64,000 bases of DNA from Zygnema cylindricum (taxonomy: Eukaryota > Streptophyta > Zygnematophyceae > Zygnematales > Zygnemataceae), in the NCBI GenBank assembly GCA_037447655.1, contig JBBHKE010003565.1:1-64000 (forward strand), in the 5' to 3' direction. Positions 10,245 through 19,639 of the stretch are shown one piece after another. The position numbers and the translations under genes are program-made. The notes beneath the pieces are model-generated. The model worked only from the letters and a program-made list of their open reading frames with translations, searched no databases and was not told where the DNA came from. Positions within the stretch are counted from its first letter, which is position 1, and each line of letters begins with the position of its first letter.

Positions 10245-10471
10245 TGTTGATTTCCAAGAAATCCGGGATTCGACATGTCCCACACTTGGGAAAATTGAGC
10301 CGGCCAGGGTTCGAACCTGGGACCTTTCACTTCAGCTGCGAACGCACTACCACTGTGCCACCAGCTCGATGTAGAGACTGGCGGGTCTGTACCTATATCT
10401 TACAGGCGGTTCGAGTATGGATATTCCATATTCTACCCTATATTGGACCGGCTTCACGTGCCAATCCAACA
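10245..10471 (-). repeat. TRIM LTR, middle copy
   Basis: 227 bp, the best preserved of the three. It is bounded on both sides by 57 bp internal regions, so it served as the 3' LTR of one unit and the 5' LTR of the next. Its tRNA-like unit at 10297-10367 has a perfect B box. Confidence 0.9.
10297..10367 (-). ncRNA. tRNA-like cloverleaf inside the TRIM LTR (best copy)
   Basis: The 71-base minus-strand sequence folds as a complete tRNA. The acceptor stem is GAGCTGG/CCGGCTC (7 pairs, one G-U), followed by T8 and G9. The D stem is GCAC/GTGC with loop AGTGGTA. The anticodon stem is TTCGC/GTGAA with loop AGCTGAA. There is a 5-base variable region. The T stem is CCAGG/CCTGG with loop TTCGAAC. The A-box region (TGGCACAGTGGTAGTGC) and B box (GGTTCGAACCC) are near-canonical RNA polymerase III promoter elements. 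TTTT follows two bases after the unit, a Pol III termination signal. Base 33 is G rather than U, so it is probably not a decoding tRNA. It is conserved in all three LTRs (also 10013-10083 and 10581-10651, where the B box is GTTCAAACC). Confidence 0.75.
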
Positions 10472-10528
10472 CCCCCCGTCACGGGGAAGCCGGTCAAACC
10501 ATCCGATATCCTGCTGGCTCCGATACCA

Positions 10529-10755
10529 TGTTGATTTCCAAGAAATCCGGGATTCGGCATGTCCCACACTTGGGAAAATTGAGCCGGCCAGGGTTTGAAC
10601 CTGGGTCCTTTCACTTCAGCTGCGAACGCACTACCATTGTGCCACCAGCTCGATGTAGAGACTGGCAAGTCTGGACCTATATCTTACAAATAGTTCGAGT
10701 ATGGATATTCGATATTCTACCCTATATTGGACCGGCTTCACGTGCCAATCCAACA
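10529..10755 (-). repeat. TRIM LTR, first in transcription order
   Basis: 227 bp; on the minus strand it starts TGTTGGATTGGCACGTG and ends GGAAATCAACA. It holds the tRNA-like unit at 10581-10651. Confidence 0.9.
10581..10651 (-). ncRNA. tRNA-like unit, LTR copy in 10529-10755
   Basis: Same 71-base layout as the middle copy. One substitution weakens the B box (GGTTCAAACCC) and others fall in the D loop and variable region. The stems are retained. Confidence 0.6.
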
Positions 10756-11184
10756 ATTAACAACAATGCTTGTTGGTCATTAAGAAAAGTGCCACCTGAA
10801 CTAGCATTTTCTACAAATAATTTTCTCAAACCATAATAGTATTCTGCCATAAAACCATTGGAGTACTTATACTCCCAAATTTTTCCAGTTGCAATCATTT
10901 GGTGTGGAACACTAGTCTTCGTGTATATGTATTTTAATGACTTCCAAATTTTTGACGCCTTTTTAATTTTAATACGTGCCATTCCAAGCTCCTTTGAAAT
11001 AAGTAATTTGATGATGTGGAGACACTGTATTTTTTTCTTTTTCCAGCTAGCATCCGATTTAGCCAGAGATCAATCCAAAACATCCATAAGGTTTATATTC
11101 ATAAAACATAACTCCACCATATCCGCCCAATAGATATAATCCGACCCGTCAAAGATAGGTATTCTTGAGAGAGGGCATGTAACC

Positions 11185-12289
11185 TATTGTTATGTGACAA
11201 CCGAAGCAGTACCAACTGCCGCTAAATCACAAACCACCATAGAACCAAAATGGGAAGCACTCAAGATACCAACTTCGGCCCACTGCACAAAGCAGTCAAT
11301 ATGGCCAAATGGCCTCCTAAACCACACCAATGTGTAGTTTATCGCGTGTGCTGACAACTCACAAAGTTTCAAGCAAAAATCTCAAATAGACCAAGAGATA
11401 TAGCCCTGCGTTTATCCCTTAAAATGCACAAACGTGCCCTTTGAAACCTTGTACAAGGAATACATCAAAAACACTAAGTCTTAGAATTTATACAAATAAA
11501 CTCTACTAATATCTGTCTGGCCAATCACAACACTGTAAAGTATGTTACGGTAACCGTAATCTAATGAAATCTGACTAGCTACCTAATATACGCTAAGTTA
11601 ATCAATAGTGCGTCTACTATTCCGTACAAACGGACAAACCCCAATTGTTTACGGATGACTAATACTAGCTGTACAGATAAATAAACAAATACACGTGAAA
11701 ACAAACTCCTGTTCAATAAAGTTTGCACCTATAATGAAACTTGTACTCGACGAGATTCGTCAAGTCATAGCGGTCCACTTGAAGATTCTATTACCTCTAT
11801 GTCGGTCTAATCTTGTCTATCGAAAACTATTTCATAAATAATGTATTGTGCCCCATTCCGCAATTTCTGTATCATATAAATAGCGCCCAATAAATGACTT
11901 CTTGTAAATATTGTCACAGGGTACATCTTGTCACGAAGCACACTGTAGTGACTTCTTCATACTAATTATGCTACCTATAACTAAATAACAACTCTGAAAA
12001 TATTTCTAAGACTTGAGGCTTCCTCTCACAAACTATAGAGAGGACTAAAGCTTTCAAAAACAACACTAGGCTCGTACTGAAAGTACTAAAAGTCCCGTAC
12101 GAAAACACAAACGAAATAGACGAAACCATTCACACTCTAATAAACGAAACTAAATGTATTAATGAGATGAAAAGAAATGAAATGCGCAACGTGACGCGCG
12201 ACAAAATTGACCCACACTAAAAACAATCCAACATTGACATTTAAATCTCACATTGCAATCCTAACAAATCTGTGTGTAATGCTTTTAAT
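11185..12289. other. No gene; probably LTR remains of elements A and E
   Basis: This lies between the primer-binding site of A and the RNase H end of E on the minus strand, so LTR sequence from one or both is expected. I could not find a matching second LTR to fix borders. It contains the second copy of the 90 bp repeat at 11667-11756. Confidence 0.4.
11667..11756. repeat. Dispersed 90 bp repeat, copy 2
   Basis: Gap-free match in direct orientation to 435-524; flanks differ. Confidence 0.75.
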
Positions 12290-13383
12290 TGTTAGAAATA
12301 TAGTCCATTCACTACATAATAGATCACAATCGCTTGGAGCTTGGAAGTCGAGGAGATAACAATCCTTTCCTATGCAAATGCATGTTTGGCAGTCGATGTG
12401 CTGGAATAATAATCGCCTCCCCAATCTGCATTACAACAGCCGTAACGATTTAAATTGCCACCGCTTAAAACACTAATTTGATACTCATTGGGCAGCCAAA
12501 TAACAAAATATACGTTTCACCACCTCCCTATGAGGCTTCTTCGAAGTGTAGAAATACATGTTGAACTAAAACAACCGAAGAAATATCTAAACGCGTCCCA
12601 CACTTAAATACATTACACAGTTGATTTTTCCCTGATACGGCACATTAAATGTTCCCAACTTTTTCGAATTAGATCATTGTGCTTTTCGGTTTGAGGGTGT
12701 CTAAAGCGGGCTAACATCAAGAAAACAAAACCGCGCTAAAGCCTTTAGGCAATATTGCTCTTGATTGACCTTGATGCATCCAAACGCATATTGAACAACC
12801 TTAATTCCCAAATATATTTAAATTTTCCTGAATCCATCAAAAAATGTTGTCTCATTAATGCCTTTAAATTCACACACCATCCTTGGTTGAAAGGTCACCC
12901 CCTTTGACACTTTTATATAAAGTTATTTTTTAACTCACGACTCAAGAGGGTCGTTTCCACATCCATCAGATGAATGTGTTTTTTAAATGCCAGTTAATCC
13001 ATAATCAAAGTTATGTTTTGAAATCATGATGAAATCATTAACATAGATTTGAAATTTCACTTTATTCTCACATTGTACTTTTACATCTACTCTGAGATAC
13101 AAAGTAATTCATACGTAATCTATCAACACCTTATGGAGCTTCAAATATCACTTCATCAAGGCGTGTTCCAACCTAAATAAAGACTTCCAAAGACTCCTCA
13201 CCATACACGGTTGAAAGGTCACCCTCTTTGACACTTTCATGTACTTTCTTTCTTCTAACTCAAGATGGGCGTTTCCCGACACATCTGATGGATACGTTTT
13301 TAACGGCCGCCTCGAATGCCACAATCATGCTCAAATATTCGAAATCCACAATGAAAACACATGTTCTAACGTAATTTATCCTC
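12290..13383 (-). pseudogene. pol: Copia RT and RNase H remnant (element E)
   Basis: Minus-strand fragments include two copies of the RT segment around IHQMDV...YMKV: 13330 to ~13190 (IHQMCRETP, YMKVSKRVTFQP) and 13010 to ~12850 (IHLMDVETTLL, IKVSKGVTFQP). They are a direct duplication with a 324 bp period. The pre-RNase H region follows at ~12617-12440 (MYLSVG, SKKPHREVVKRIFCYL, then a frame-shifted DADWGG region). The closest match in the window is element C (SLMYLSVGTRPDIA, KKNHREAVKKIF). It is full of stops. It ends exactly at the TSD of element B and resumes as gag at 18251, so it is the downstream half of E. Confidence 0.7.
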
Positions 13384-13388
13384 TCTTT

Positions 13389-14932
13389 TGTTGTCCATAG
13401 CTTATTTCAGCCATGGATGACTCACGGAAAACACCCACAGACTACCCCAAAACAGTTGTGTTTCAGACAACACAGATTACTCCACAATATACAAAAGCAC
13501 CCCAAACTGCACCAGTATGCAGTATGTACTAGACAATATAACCTCCCAAAGTTAAAACTTGATCCACAAATGAATCCAAAAGATATGAGCTCCAGAGTTT
13601 CCCAAAAACAGCTGACAGCTTATCAAACTAACCAATTAAATCTCTCACAGAATTCTAAAGAAACAGCAGAACAAAATGAAACTATACAACCATATAATTT
13701 CTATATCATAGAACATACACACAAAGTTTCATATCAAGATATTAATCAGAGTGATCACACTGACAGGTCAAAGATGCACAAAAACAGTCTGCCATTACTT
13801 TGATAAACTCAGCTGATAATGAAAATAAACTAAGTCCTACAATTTATACTCACATAGCTATCTACTGAGCCCTACACTAATTAAATAAATACACGTGTAG
13901 CTAAGTAATGTACTCGAATAAAGTCATTGTACGTCAGCAGTACGTCTACTGTAACGGAAGTACGTCTAAAGCCTAATTATAACATCTATCCTATTTCACT
14001 ATTGTAACACTAAAAATTAATTCACTATATACAAATTAAAGTTGCTTAAGATATTTACAAATAAGTGCCGTATATATATAGTGCTACTTGCTTTGTCAGC
14101 AATTGGCGAATCCGTCCAAAAGACCGTACACGCAAAACCGACATCTCTTGATAGCAAGTCGGTTGCGCAAAACGACGCAACCTGCTTTTCAATTGTTGTC
14201 TTGTCCGATTTTCTCCGTCGTTGATGTACGCGTGATCGGACGATTATATTAGCGTCTTGTTGCATTGTCCCAATGTGGTCCCACTTCGAATCGAGTCCGT
14301 CCACTCGATTCGTATCCACCGTTCATTCTTGTCGTTTGTTTCACCATATGTCACATGAGTCCAATCGACTCTTCTAATGCGGTACGAAGCACCTGAGTGC
14401 ATACGGCGAGCTTCATGACTTGTGGTCCCGCACGAATCACGTCCGTTGACACGATCTGAATCAATGTTGCATATTGAACCCGTACAGTAAATTTACTGGA
14501 TGTCTGGTCTAAACTATATCCGTTCGATTCTGCGAATCTGCTCGCTCGATGTTAGACGCGTGTATGTGAGTGTCGGCGCCATTCAGAAATACCTGCAAAA
14601 TCCTCATCTGCTGACGCGTGTCCCTGTAGAAATACAGTACACTCTTTTGTCCTTATACTACTGTAACACTATTAGGGGTCAGTACTAAAGTGTGTATACC
14701 AAAAAATATACTAATTACTAAACCCTCTCTCACTGACCTATTTACTGAGTACTAAAGTTCTCAAATCTTAACACTCCCCTAAAAATTTAGACTCAGTACT
14801 TCACTCAGTCTACAGAACTGTCTACTGTAATTAAGGTACATATTTAAGCATGGACTAAGAAAAATATTCTAAGTTCGGAAATTCCCTCTCAGGACCTTCA
14901 CTACTAAACATCCAAAACTTTACAAAACAACA
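13389..14932 (-). repeat. 3' LTR of element B
   Basis: 1544 bp, aligned with 16776-18245 except for indels in the central part. The open frame at 13417-13803 on the plus strand recurs in the other LTR (to 17190) only because the LTRs are duplicates; I do not treat it as a gene. Confidence 0.92.
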
Positions 14933-15003
14933 CTCCTCCTAAGTTTTGGATGTGTTAGTGTTAAGCATACATATATTAGCAACTCTAAGATTTTGTCAGA
15001 CTT
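14933..15003 (-). other. Polypurine tract region of element B
   Basis: On the minus strand CTTAGGAGGAG directly precedes the 3' LTR start (TGTTGTTTTG). Confidence 0.6.
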
Positions 15004-15912
15004 TCAGCCACTCCAATTTGTCTTCCTTTTCAACAATGATATTTTTCTTTGGAGGCGTCGATGTTTCCGCCTCAAAAATAACTTTTCCGGTCTTTTGTGT
15101 GGTCGCCTGTGGAGCTGGTTTCTCCAGTTGGTCTTCCGTAATCTGTACCTTCTTCTCGTTTTCTTACTATATTCTGATCTCCTCATAGACTTTGTACCAT
15201 TTCCATGATTGGCCTCCCCATTACCTCTATAAAGTCTGGTTTTTCTCACTAATATTTGGTCTTTTTCAGTAGATCTACCAATATTATGACTTTTCCCATT
15301 CTCATAAACTTCCTTTTTGAACCTCATTTTCTGAAAAAACTCTACCAATCTTTCGCTGAATTTATTAATTTTTAAGCCCACATTATTTTTCATCTCAAAT
15401 GTTAATTCCCCATCTTGTGTGAATTCACCATTTTCTATTTCATCATCTTCCTCCCTTACTCTAATTTTTCTGTCATCTTTCCCTTTCTTTTCTCTAACTT
15501 TTGCTTTCAGTTTATGTTTCTCCATATCTAAAGAATATTCTGATTTCAATTTTAAGTGTACTTCACTTCCTTTTACTCCCCTTTCTTCAAGAGGCTCATC
15601 CCCTTGTAAGTCATTTTCACACACTAATTTATCACAAGAAAGACTCACAAACACCGAGTCTTTTTCACTCTCTTCTTTTTCCCCACTATCTTTGATAGCC
15701 ACACTATTTTCAGTTTCTTCCACTTCCACTTTCGGGTGCCCTTCACTCCCTTCAACTCCTCCTATTTCGATAACCCCTTCTTTTCGGAAGTTTGTGTCTC
15801 TTACCAATCTGCCATCGAAAGCATTGATAGTAGACAAATCCTTTTCTGGTACCTCTTCCTCCACTCCATTTTTTGTGGCAACAAACTCTCCCTTTCCTTC
15901 CTCTTTCACCAT
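15004..15912 (-). CDS. Charged second ORF of element B, unknown
   Basis: This 302-codon minus-strand ORF lies just after gag. It is rich in Glu, Lys, Ser and Val, acidic in the first two thirds (VEEEVPEKD, VEVEETENSVAIKDSGEKEE) and strongly basic at the C-terminus (KKTRRRYRLRKTN, RRKHRRLQRK). No pol motif is present. It occupies the place where protease and integrase would be. Gag-only element G has a similar charged extension after its zinc knuckle (61480-61899), though I cannot show sequence homology by eye. The product may be a Gag extension or a decayed frame. Confidence 0.5.
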   Translation of the reverse strand: MVKEEGKGEFVATKNGVEEEVPEKDLSTINAFDGRLVRDTNFRKEGVIEIGGVEGSEGHPKVEVEETENSVAIKDSGEKEESEKDSVFVSLSCDKLVCENDLQGDEPLEERGVKGSEVHLKLKSEYSLDMEKHKLKAKVREKKGKDDRKIRVREEDDEIENGEFTQDGELTFEMKNNVGLKINKFSERLVEFFQKMRFKKEVYENGKSHNIGRSTEKDQILVRKTRLYRGNGEANHGNGTKSMRRSEYSKKTRRRYRLRKTNWRNQLHRRPHKRPEKLFLRRKHRRLQRKISLLKRKTNWSG

Positions 15913-15972
15913 ATTCCGAAAAACATAGACAGTCGGTAAGTAAACAAATTCGTCAACAGAAGGTGTAAGTCT

Positions 15973-16801
15973 TCAGTCATCGGTCAAGTCTTGTTCCTCA
16001 CTCATAAACGCACTTGTTTCCCTCCTTGTTGAGGGCCGAACTTGGTTGTTGTCCCATCCATCTCCGAATTTTCCTGTAACACATGCACTTTTATATGATG
16101 GGCATACCCTGAAGGTATGTCCTAAATCATTACAATAAAAACAGTTTTTAGGTCCATTTCCAGACATAGTGTTACCTCTAATTTTCCGAAACTGTGACTT
16201 AGAAACCTCCATATTCCTTTCAAAGACCTTTTTACTATCTTCTTCATGTAACACTATGCGGATTCCCATGCTTAAGTTCCAATCCTTTTTATCAATTTGA
16301 GCGAGTCTATTTGATGCATTTCTATATTCACTAGGTAAGCCTCTCATTAATAAGACAACTTGTTGTGCGTCTGTAAAGCTTCCTCATGCCAAAGCATTTT
16401 TTTGCAAATAATCTTTCTATACTAGTACAATACTCTACCATGCTTCCGCCTACATACTTATATCCAAAAAGTTTAGTGGCGCTACTAAACCAGTGATACA
16501 AAGAAGTCTCCCAATACCTACATTCTAGACATTTCCATAGTTCAGCTGCATTTCTTAACTTAAGGTATGTCATTACCAATTTCTCTGTCAAGGAGTTCTT
16601 CATAACACTTAGACACTCACGGTTCTTTTTCTCCCATCCACTTGATGTCTCGGCCAAACTCCCGTCCACCACATCCATTAACTCCATCACCTCGAAGTAG
16701 CTCTCGAGCATACACCTCCAGTAGTAATAGTTAGATCCATCAAATATGGGTAGCCATGGGTGTGGGCCCATAACCTGTTGTCCATAGCCTATTTCAGCCA
16801 T
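15973..16801 (-). pseudogene. gag: Copia-type gag of element B
   Basis: Two minus-strand ORFs (16801-16331 and 16347-15973) overlap in different frames and together give a Gag of about 270 residues. It begins MAEIGYGQQ inside the LTR and reads through the primer-binding site as VMGPHPWLPIFDGSNYYYW. It continues through the UBN2-type capsid region (CLSVMKNSLTEKLVMTYL, LMRGLPSEYRNASNRLAQID) to a CCHC zinc knuckle, CFYCNDLGHTFRVCP (16146-16099). The frame change at ~16350-16380 would need one indel or a programmed shift. Gag packages the element RNA. Confidence 0.85.
16761..16775 (-). other. Half-tRNA primer-binding site, element B
   Basis: Minus-strand GGTTATGGGCCCACA begins at the LTR edge. 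Its first 14 bases complement the anticodon arm (GTGGGCCCATAACC) of plant-type initiator tRNA-Met, the internal priming mode known from Drosophila copia and yeast Ty5. Confidence 0.85.
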
Positions 16802-18245
16802 GGATTACTCACGGAAGACACCCACAGACTACCCCAAAACAGCTGTGTTTCAGACAACACAGATTACTCCACAATATACAAAAGTACCTCAAAATGCACC
16901 AGTATGCAGTATGTACTAGACACTATAACCTCCCAAAGTTAAAACTTGATCCACAAATGAATCCAAAAGATATGAGCTCCAGAGTTTCCCAAAAACAGCT
17001 GACAGCTTATCAAACTAACCAATTAAATCTCTCACAGAATTCTAAAGAAACAGCAGAACAGAATGAAACTATACAACCATATAATTTCTATATCATAGAA
17101 CATACACACAAAGTTTCATATCAAGATATTAATCAGAGTGATCACACTGACAGGTCAAAGATGCAGAAAAACAGTCTGCCATTACTTTGATAAACTCAGC
17201 TGATAATGAAAATAAACTAAGTCCTACAATTTATACTCACATAGCTATCTACTGAACCCTACACTAATAAGAGAGCTACACGTGTACCTAAGTACTTTAC
17301 ACTAATAAAGTCACTGTACGATAGTGGTACGTCTACTGTACCGCAGGTACGCCTAAACCCTAATTATAACTCCTATCCTAATTGTAACACTAAAAACTAA
17401 TTCACCACATACAAAATAAAGTTATTTCAGATATTTACAGATAGTGGCCGTACATGAATTGTTCCACTTGCTTTGTCCGCAATTGTCTAATCCGTCCAAA
17501 AGGCTGTACCATTAAAACTGAAATCTCCTGGTAGCAGGTCGGTTGCGAAACGCGACACGACTTGCTTAGTCAACTGTGGTCCCGGCAGATTTCCTCCGCC
17601 GTTGATGTACGCGGAATCGAACGATTAGATTAGCGTTCGTGTAAGAGAGTTCCGGACTTTTGCGGATAACCGTAAGATGTAAGTTTTACCTTCGCGGTGG
17701 ACGACACGTGTCCAGTAACATTTCCAATGTGGTCCCATTTCGAATCCCGTCTGTCGACTCGATTCGTATCCGCCGTTCATTCCTGCGTCCGTACTCTGTT
17801 AGTGTATTTGTTGAAGCGCACAATTCTGTCCGTCCGATTTGCCGTGTGTCACTGTATTTATTAATCTCGGATTCCGTACTGGATCCTTCTTGTACGGAGA
17901 CATATGATCTGCGCGTGCTGACGCCGCGTGTCCTAAGGAGGTACATTACACTCTTTTGAACTGCTGCCACTGTCACACTATTAAAGGTAAGTATAACAAA
18001 GACTTATACAAAAATATTCTAAGTCCTAAAAGTCTTCCCTCACAGGCTCATCTACTGAGGACTAAAGCTTTCAAATTACAACACTCCCCTAAAGCTTTAG
18101 ACTCAGTACTTCACTCCGTCTACAGATCTTTCTACTGTAATGAAAATATACACGAGAGCAAGAGCTTAGAAAATAATCAGAGTTAAAACAAAATTCCCTC
18201 TCACAACATCTACTACTAAACATCCAAAACTTTACAAAAACAACA
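16776..18245 (-). repeat. 5' LTR of element B
   Basis: 1470 bp, homologous to 13389-14932. On the minus strand its last bases encode the first nine residues of gag (ATG at 16801). It is followed on the plus side by TSD TCTTT. Confidence 0.92.
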
Positions 18246-18250
18246 TCTTT

Positions 18251-19636
18251 TTACTAGAATCCTTTCCAAACAAGTTTTCCCTAGTACTTAATAATCATAC
18301 ACGAGTACTTACAATTGATAATGTCTTCCCAATAAGTGCCAAAAAGGGAAGATTGAAGGAGGCGAACGTTGGTGCACATTTGCCTCCTTCAGAACTCTCT
18401 TACAACATGAATTGACCTCGTTTATCAAAAGGTTCGCCACGACCACCATATTTTTGCCTCTTTCTCTTCTATAACCTCCTATGTCATTATTTGTGTAACG
18501 TTGCAAGATTATGTGGTTGCATTGCATACAATAGTTTTCATTTGTCCATGGAATATAAAACATAGAGGCGAGTTTCCCACACTAAAAGCCAACCACGTTG
18601 CGTAGATTTTCAGACGTCGTTGGACAGTCAATTTTTTTAACCTTCTTTGTACCCTATCTCTTCTTCCCCTAGGATTCCTACCGCTTTTTCCACCTTTTCC
18701 ACGGAGATAATTTAGATCCGGAGATTTCATGATCGTAGCTTTCAAAGTATTGGCCGATGGTTTGCCTCTACGAGAGATAAATCTATTTCCCTTAGGGGAT
18801 TTGAGCTTATTGACCACGAAGGTATAGGTAGAATCGTCCTTCGCCTAGAGAATTTTTTAAATGGATCAAACGGAGGAGATGAAAAAGAGGAGATGCCGAT
18901 TTCAGATCCGAAAGCAAAGAGAGCTTGGAAACGCAAATCTCTGTCTGCTATTACTGCACTGATGTAATCGTCTACCGCGTCAGTCCGTGACCATTTTCTT
19001 GCTTATAATTTTCGTATGAGCGTCGGACGGCCTTGGAAAATCAATTTGCGAAAGGAGTCTCAAACATTGGGCAATATTTGTTCTCAGATTTCAACCAATT
19101 TAAGATCAAACCAAATAAATCCAATGACGAATCCTCCACAAAAGCAATTTTGGCGGCGAAGTACGGATTGTGCTTTATTATCATTTTTCACGCTTGATAA
19201 TTTGTGCCATTAAATTTCACTATCGATCTGTGCATTTTTTATACCAGCTCTTCATCTTCACTCCATTCATCTAGATCGAAATCATTGTCTACGATAAATT
19301 TTCCCTTACAAATTCGCTGCTTTCTCCCCTTCTCATTTTCCACTCCCACCCGAAAACGACTGCCAATTGCTTTTTGAAGGGTCTCTTCCATCCCTCTTCC
19401 GGTTGAACAAGTAAATCGGATGGAAGTGACGCCTCAACCGCCTCCTTCCAAACATTAAGGCAAAACCACTTGGTTCTTGATTTGGCAAAGAACCTAACCG
19501 ATCTGGCGGGTCCGGATCGGATGAGGGGTCGAAGAATGAGATGGACTCCAAACTGGTTGTGATTTTTTTCTTCCCATGACGGCCAAGCTAACAACCATTC
19601 ACTGGTCAACGCAGGAGACAAGGCTCCAATACCACT
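18251..19636 (-). pseudogene. gag: Copia gag and primer-binding site of element E
   Basis: A tRNA-Met type primer-binding site TGGTATTGGAGCC lies at 19634-19622 on the minus strand. Downstream are gag pieces clearly related to element C: GKFIVDNDFDLDEWSEDE matches C's GKFVIENDSDLENES, and SPDLNYLRGKGGKSGRNPRG matches C's EPADLNFLRGGRGGRGKGG. Frames are broken throughout and the mid-gag region is missing. Gag stops at the TCTTT duplication of element B and the RT part resumes at 13383, which makes E one element split by a nested insertion. Confidence 0.7.
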
Positions 19637-19639
19637 TGA

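Larger units (their letters stand above)
9962..10755 (-). mobile_element. TRIM with three LTRs and two 57 bp internal regions
   Basis: The insertion has TGTTG...CAACA ends and is flanked by the 5 bp duplication ATTAA (9957-9961, 10756-10760). It splits the gag of element A. It consists of LTR-internal-LTR-internal-LTR: LTRs at 9962-10187, 10245-10471 and 10529-10755 (226-227 bp) and internals at 10188-10244 and 10472-10528 (57 bp). On the minus strand each internal begins directly with TGGTATCGGAGCC, a tRNA-Met primer-binding site differing by one base from the gypsy site, and ends in a G-rich tract before the next LTR. It has no coding capacity. These are the defining features of a terminal-repeat retrotransposon in miniature. 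The triple-LTR form is most simply explained by recombination between copies. Confidence 0.92.
9697..11165 (-). pseudogene. gag: Copia gag (UBN2 type) with zinc knuckle, interrupted
   Basis: Minus-strand pieces are an N-terminal segment at ~11130-11165 (IPIFDGSDYIYW), a middle segment at 10982 to ~10760 (IWKSLKYIYTK, IWEYKYSNGFMAEYYYGLRKLF) and, beyond the TRIM insertion, 9958-9773 (LTRVYKGASDNLKKLPHAEW, AIAIQYVLDEES). A CCHC knuckle follows at ~9700-9730 (YYCNEKGHGHRNCPKYK). The order and spacing match the gag of element B. Frames are broken several times, and the TRIM with its ATTAA target duplication splits the gene. Confidence 0.8.
8650..11184 (-). mobile_element. Ty1/copia remnant A, split by a TRIM
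   Basis: Read on the minus strand, this has a decayed half-tRNA primer-binding site (11184 down to 11171, about four mismatches to the window consensus). It continues into gag (11165 to ~9697, interrupted by 9962-10755), a pre-integrase region and integrase (9496 to ~8665). Reverse transcriptase and RNase H are absent, so it is truncated at about 8.65 kb. Gag resembles that of element B. Confidence 0.8.
13389..18245 (-). mobile_element. Gag-only LTR retrotransposon B, nested in element E
   Basis: Two long LTRs (left 13389-14932, right 16776-18245, both TGTTG...CAACA) are flanked by the perfect target duplication TCTTT (13384-13388, 18246-18250). On the minus strand the right LTR is followed without a gap by the primer-binding site GGTTATGGGCCCACA (16775 to 16761), then gag and a charged second ORF. 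AGGAGGAG lies before the left LTR. The 1.84 kb interior has no protease, integrase or RT, so it is non-autonomous (a TR-GAG type element). It interrupts element E, which continues on both sides. Confidence 0.93.

Noticed and set aside
10297-10367. A functional host tRNA gene (anticodon CTG by position)
   Set aside because: Position 33 is G instead of the invariant U and the unit is part of a repeated LTR, so a tRNA-like promoter or relic is more likely.
9962-10755. Plain tandem repeat of ~284 bp, or CRISPR-like array
   Set aside because: TG...CA LTR ends, the primer-binding site, the purine tract and the ATTAA target duplication identify a TRIM; a prokaryotic CRISPR is excluded by context and unit size.
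13417-17190. Plus-strand ORFs conserved between 13417-13803 and 16894-17190
   Set aside because: The conservation is explained by the two copies of the B LTR, which run on the minus strand.
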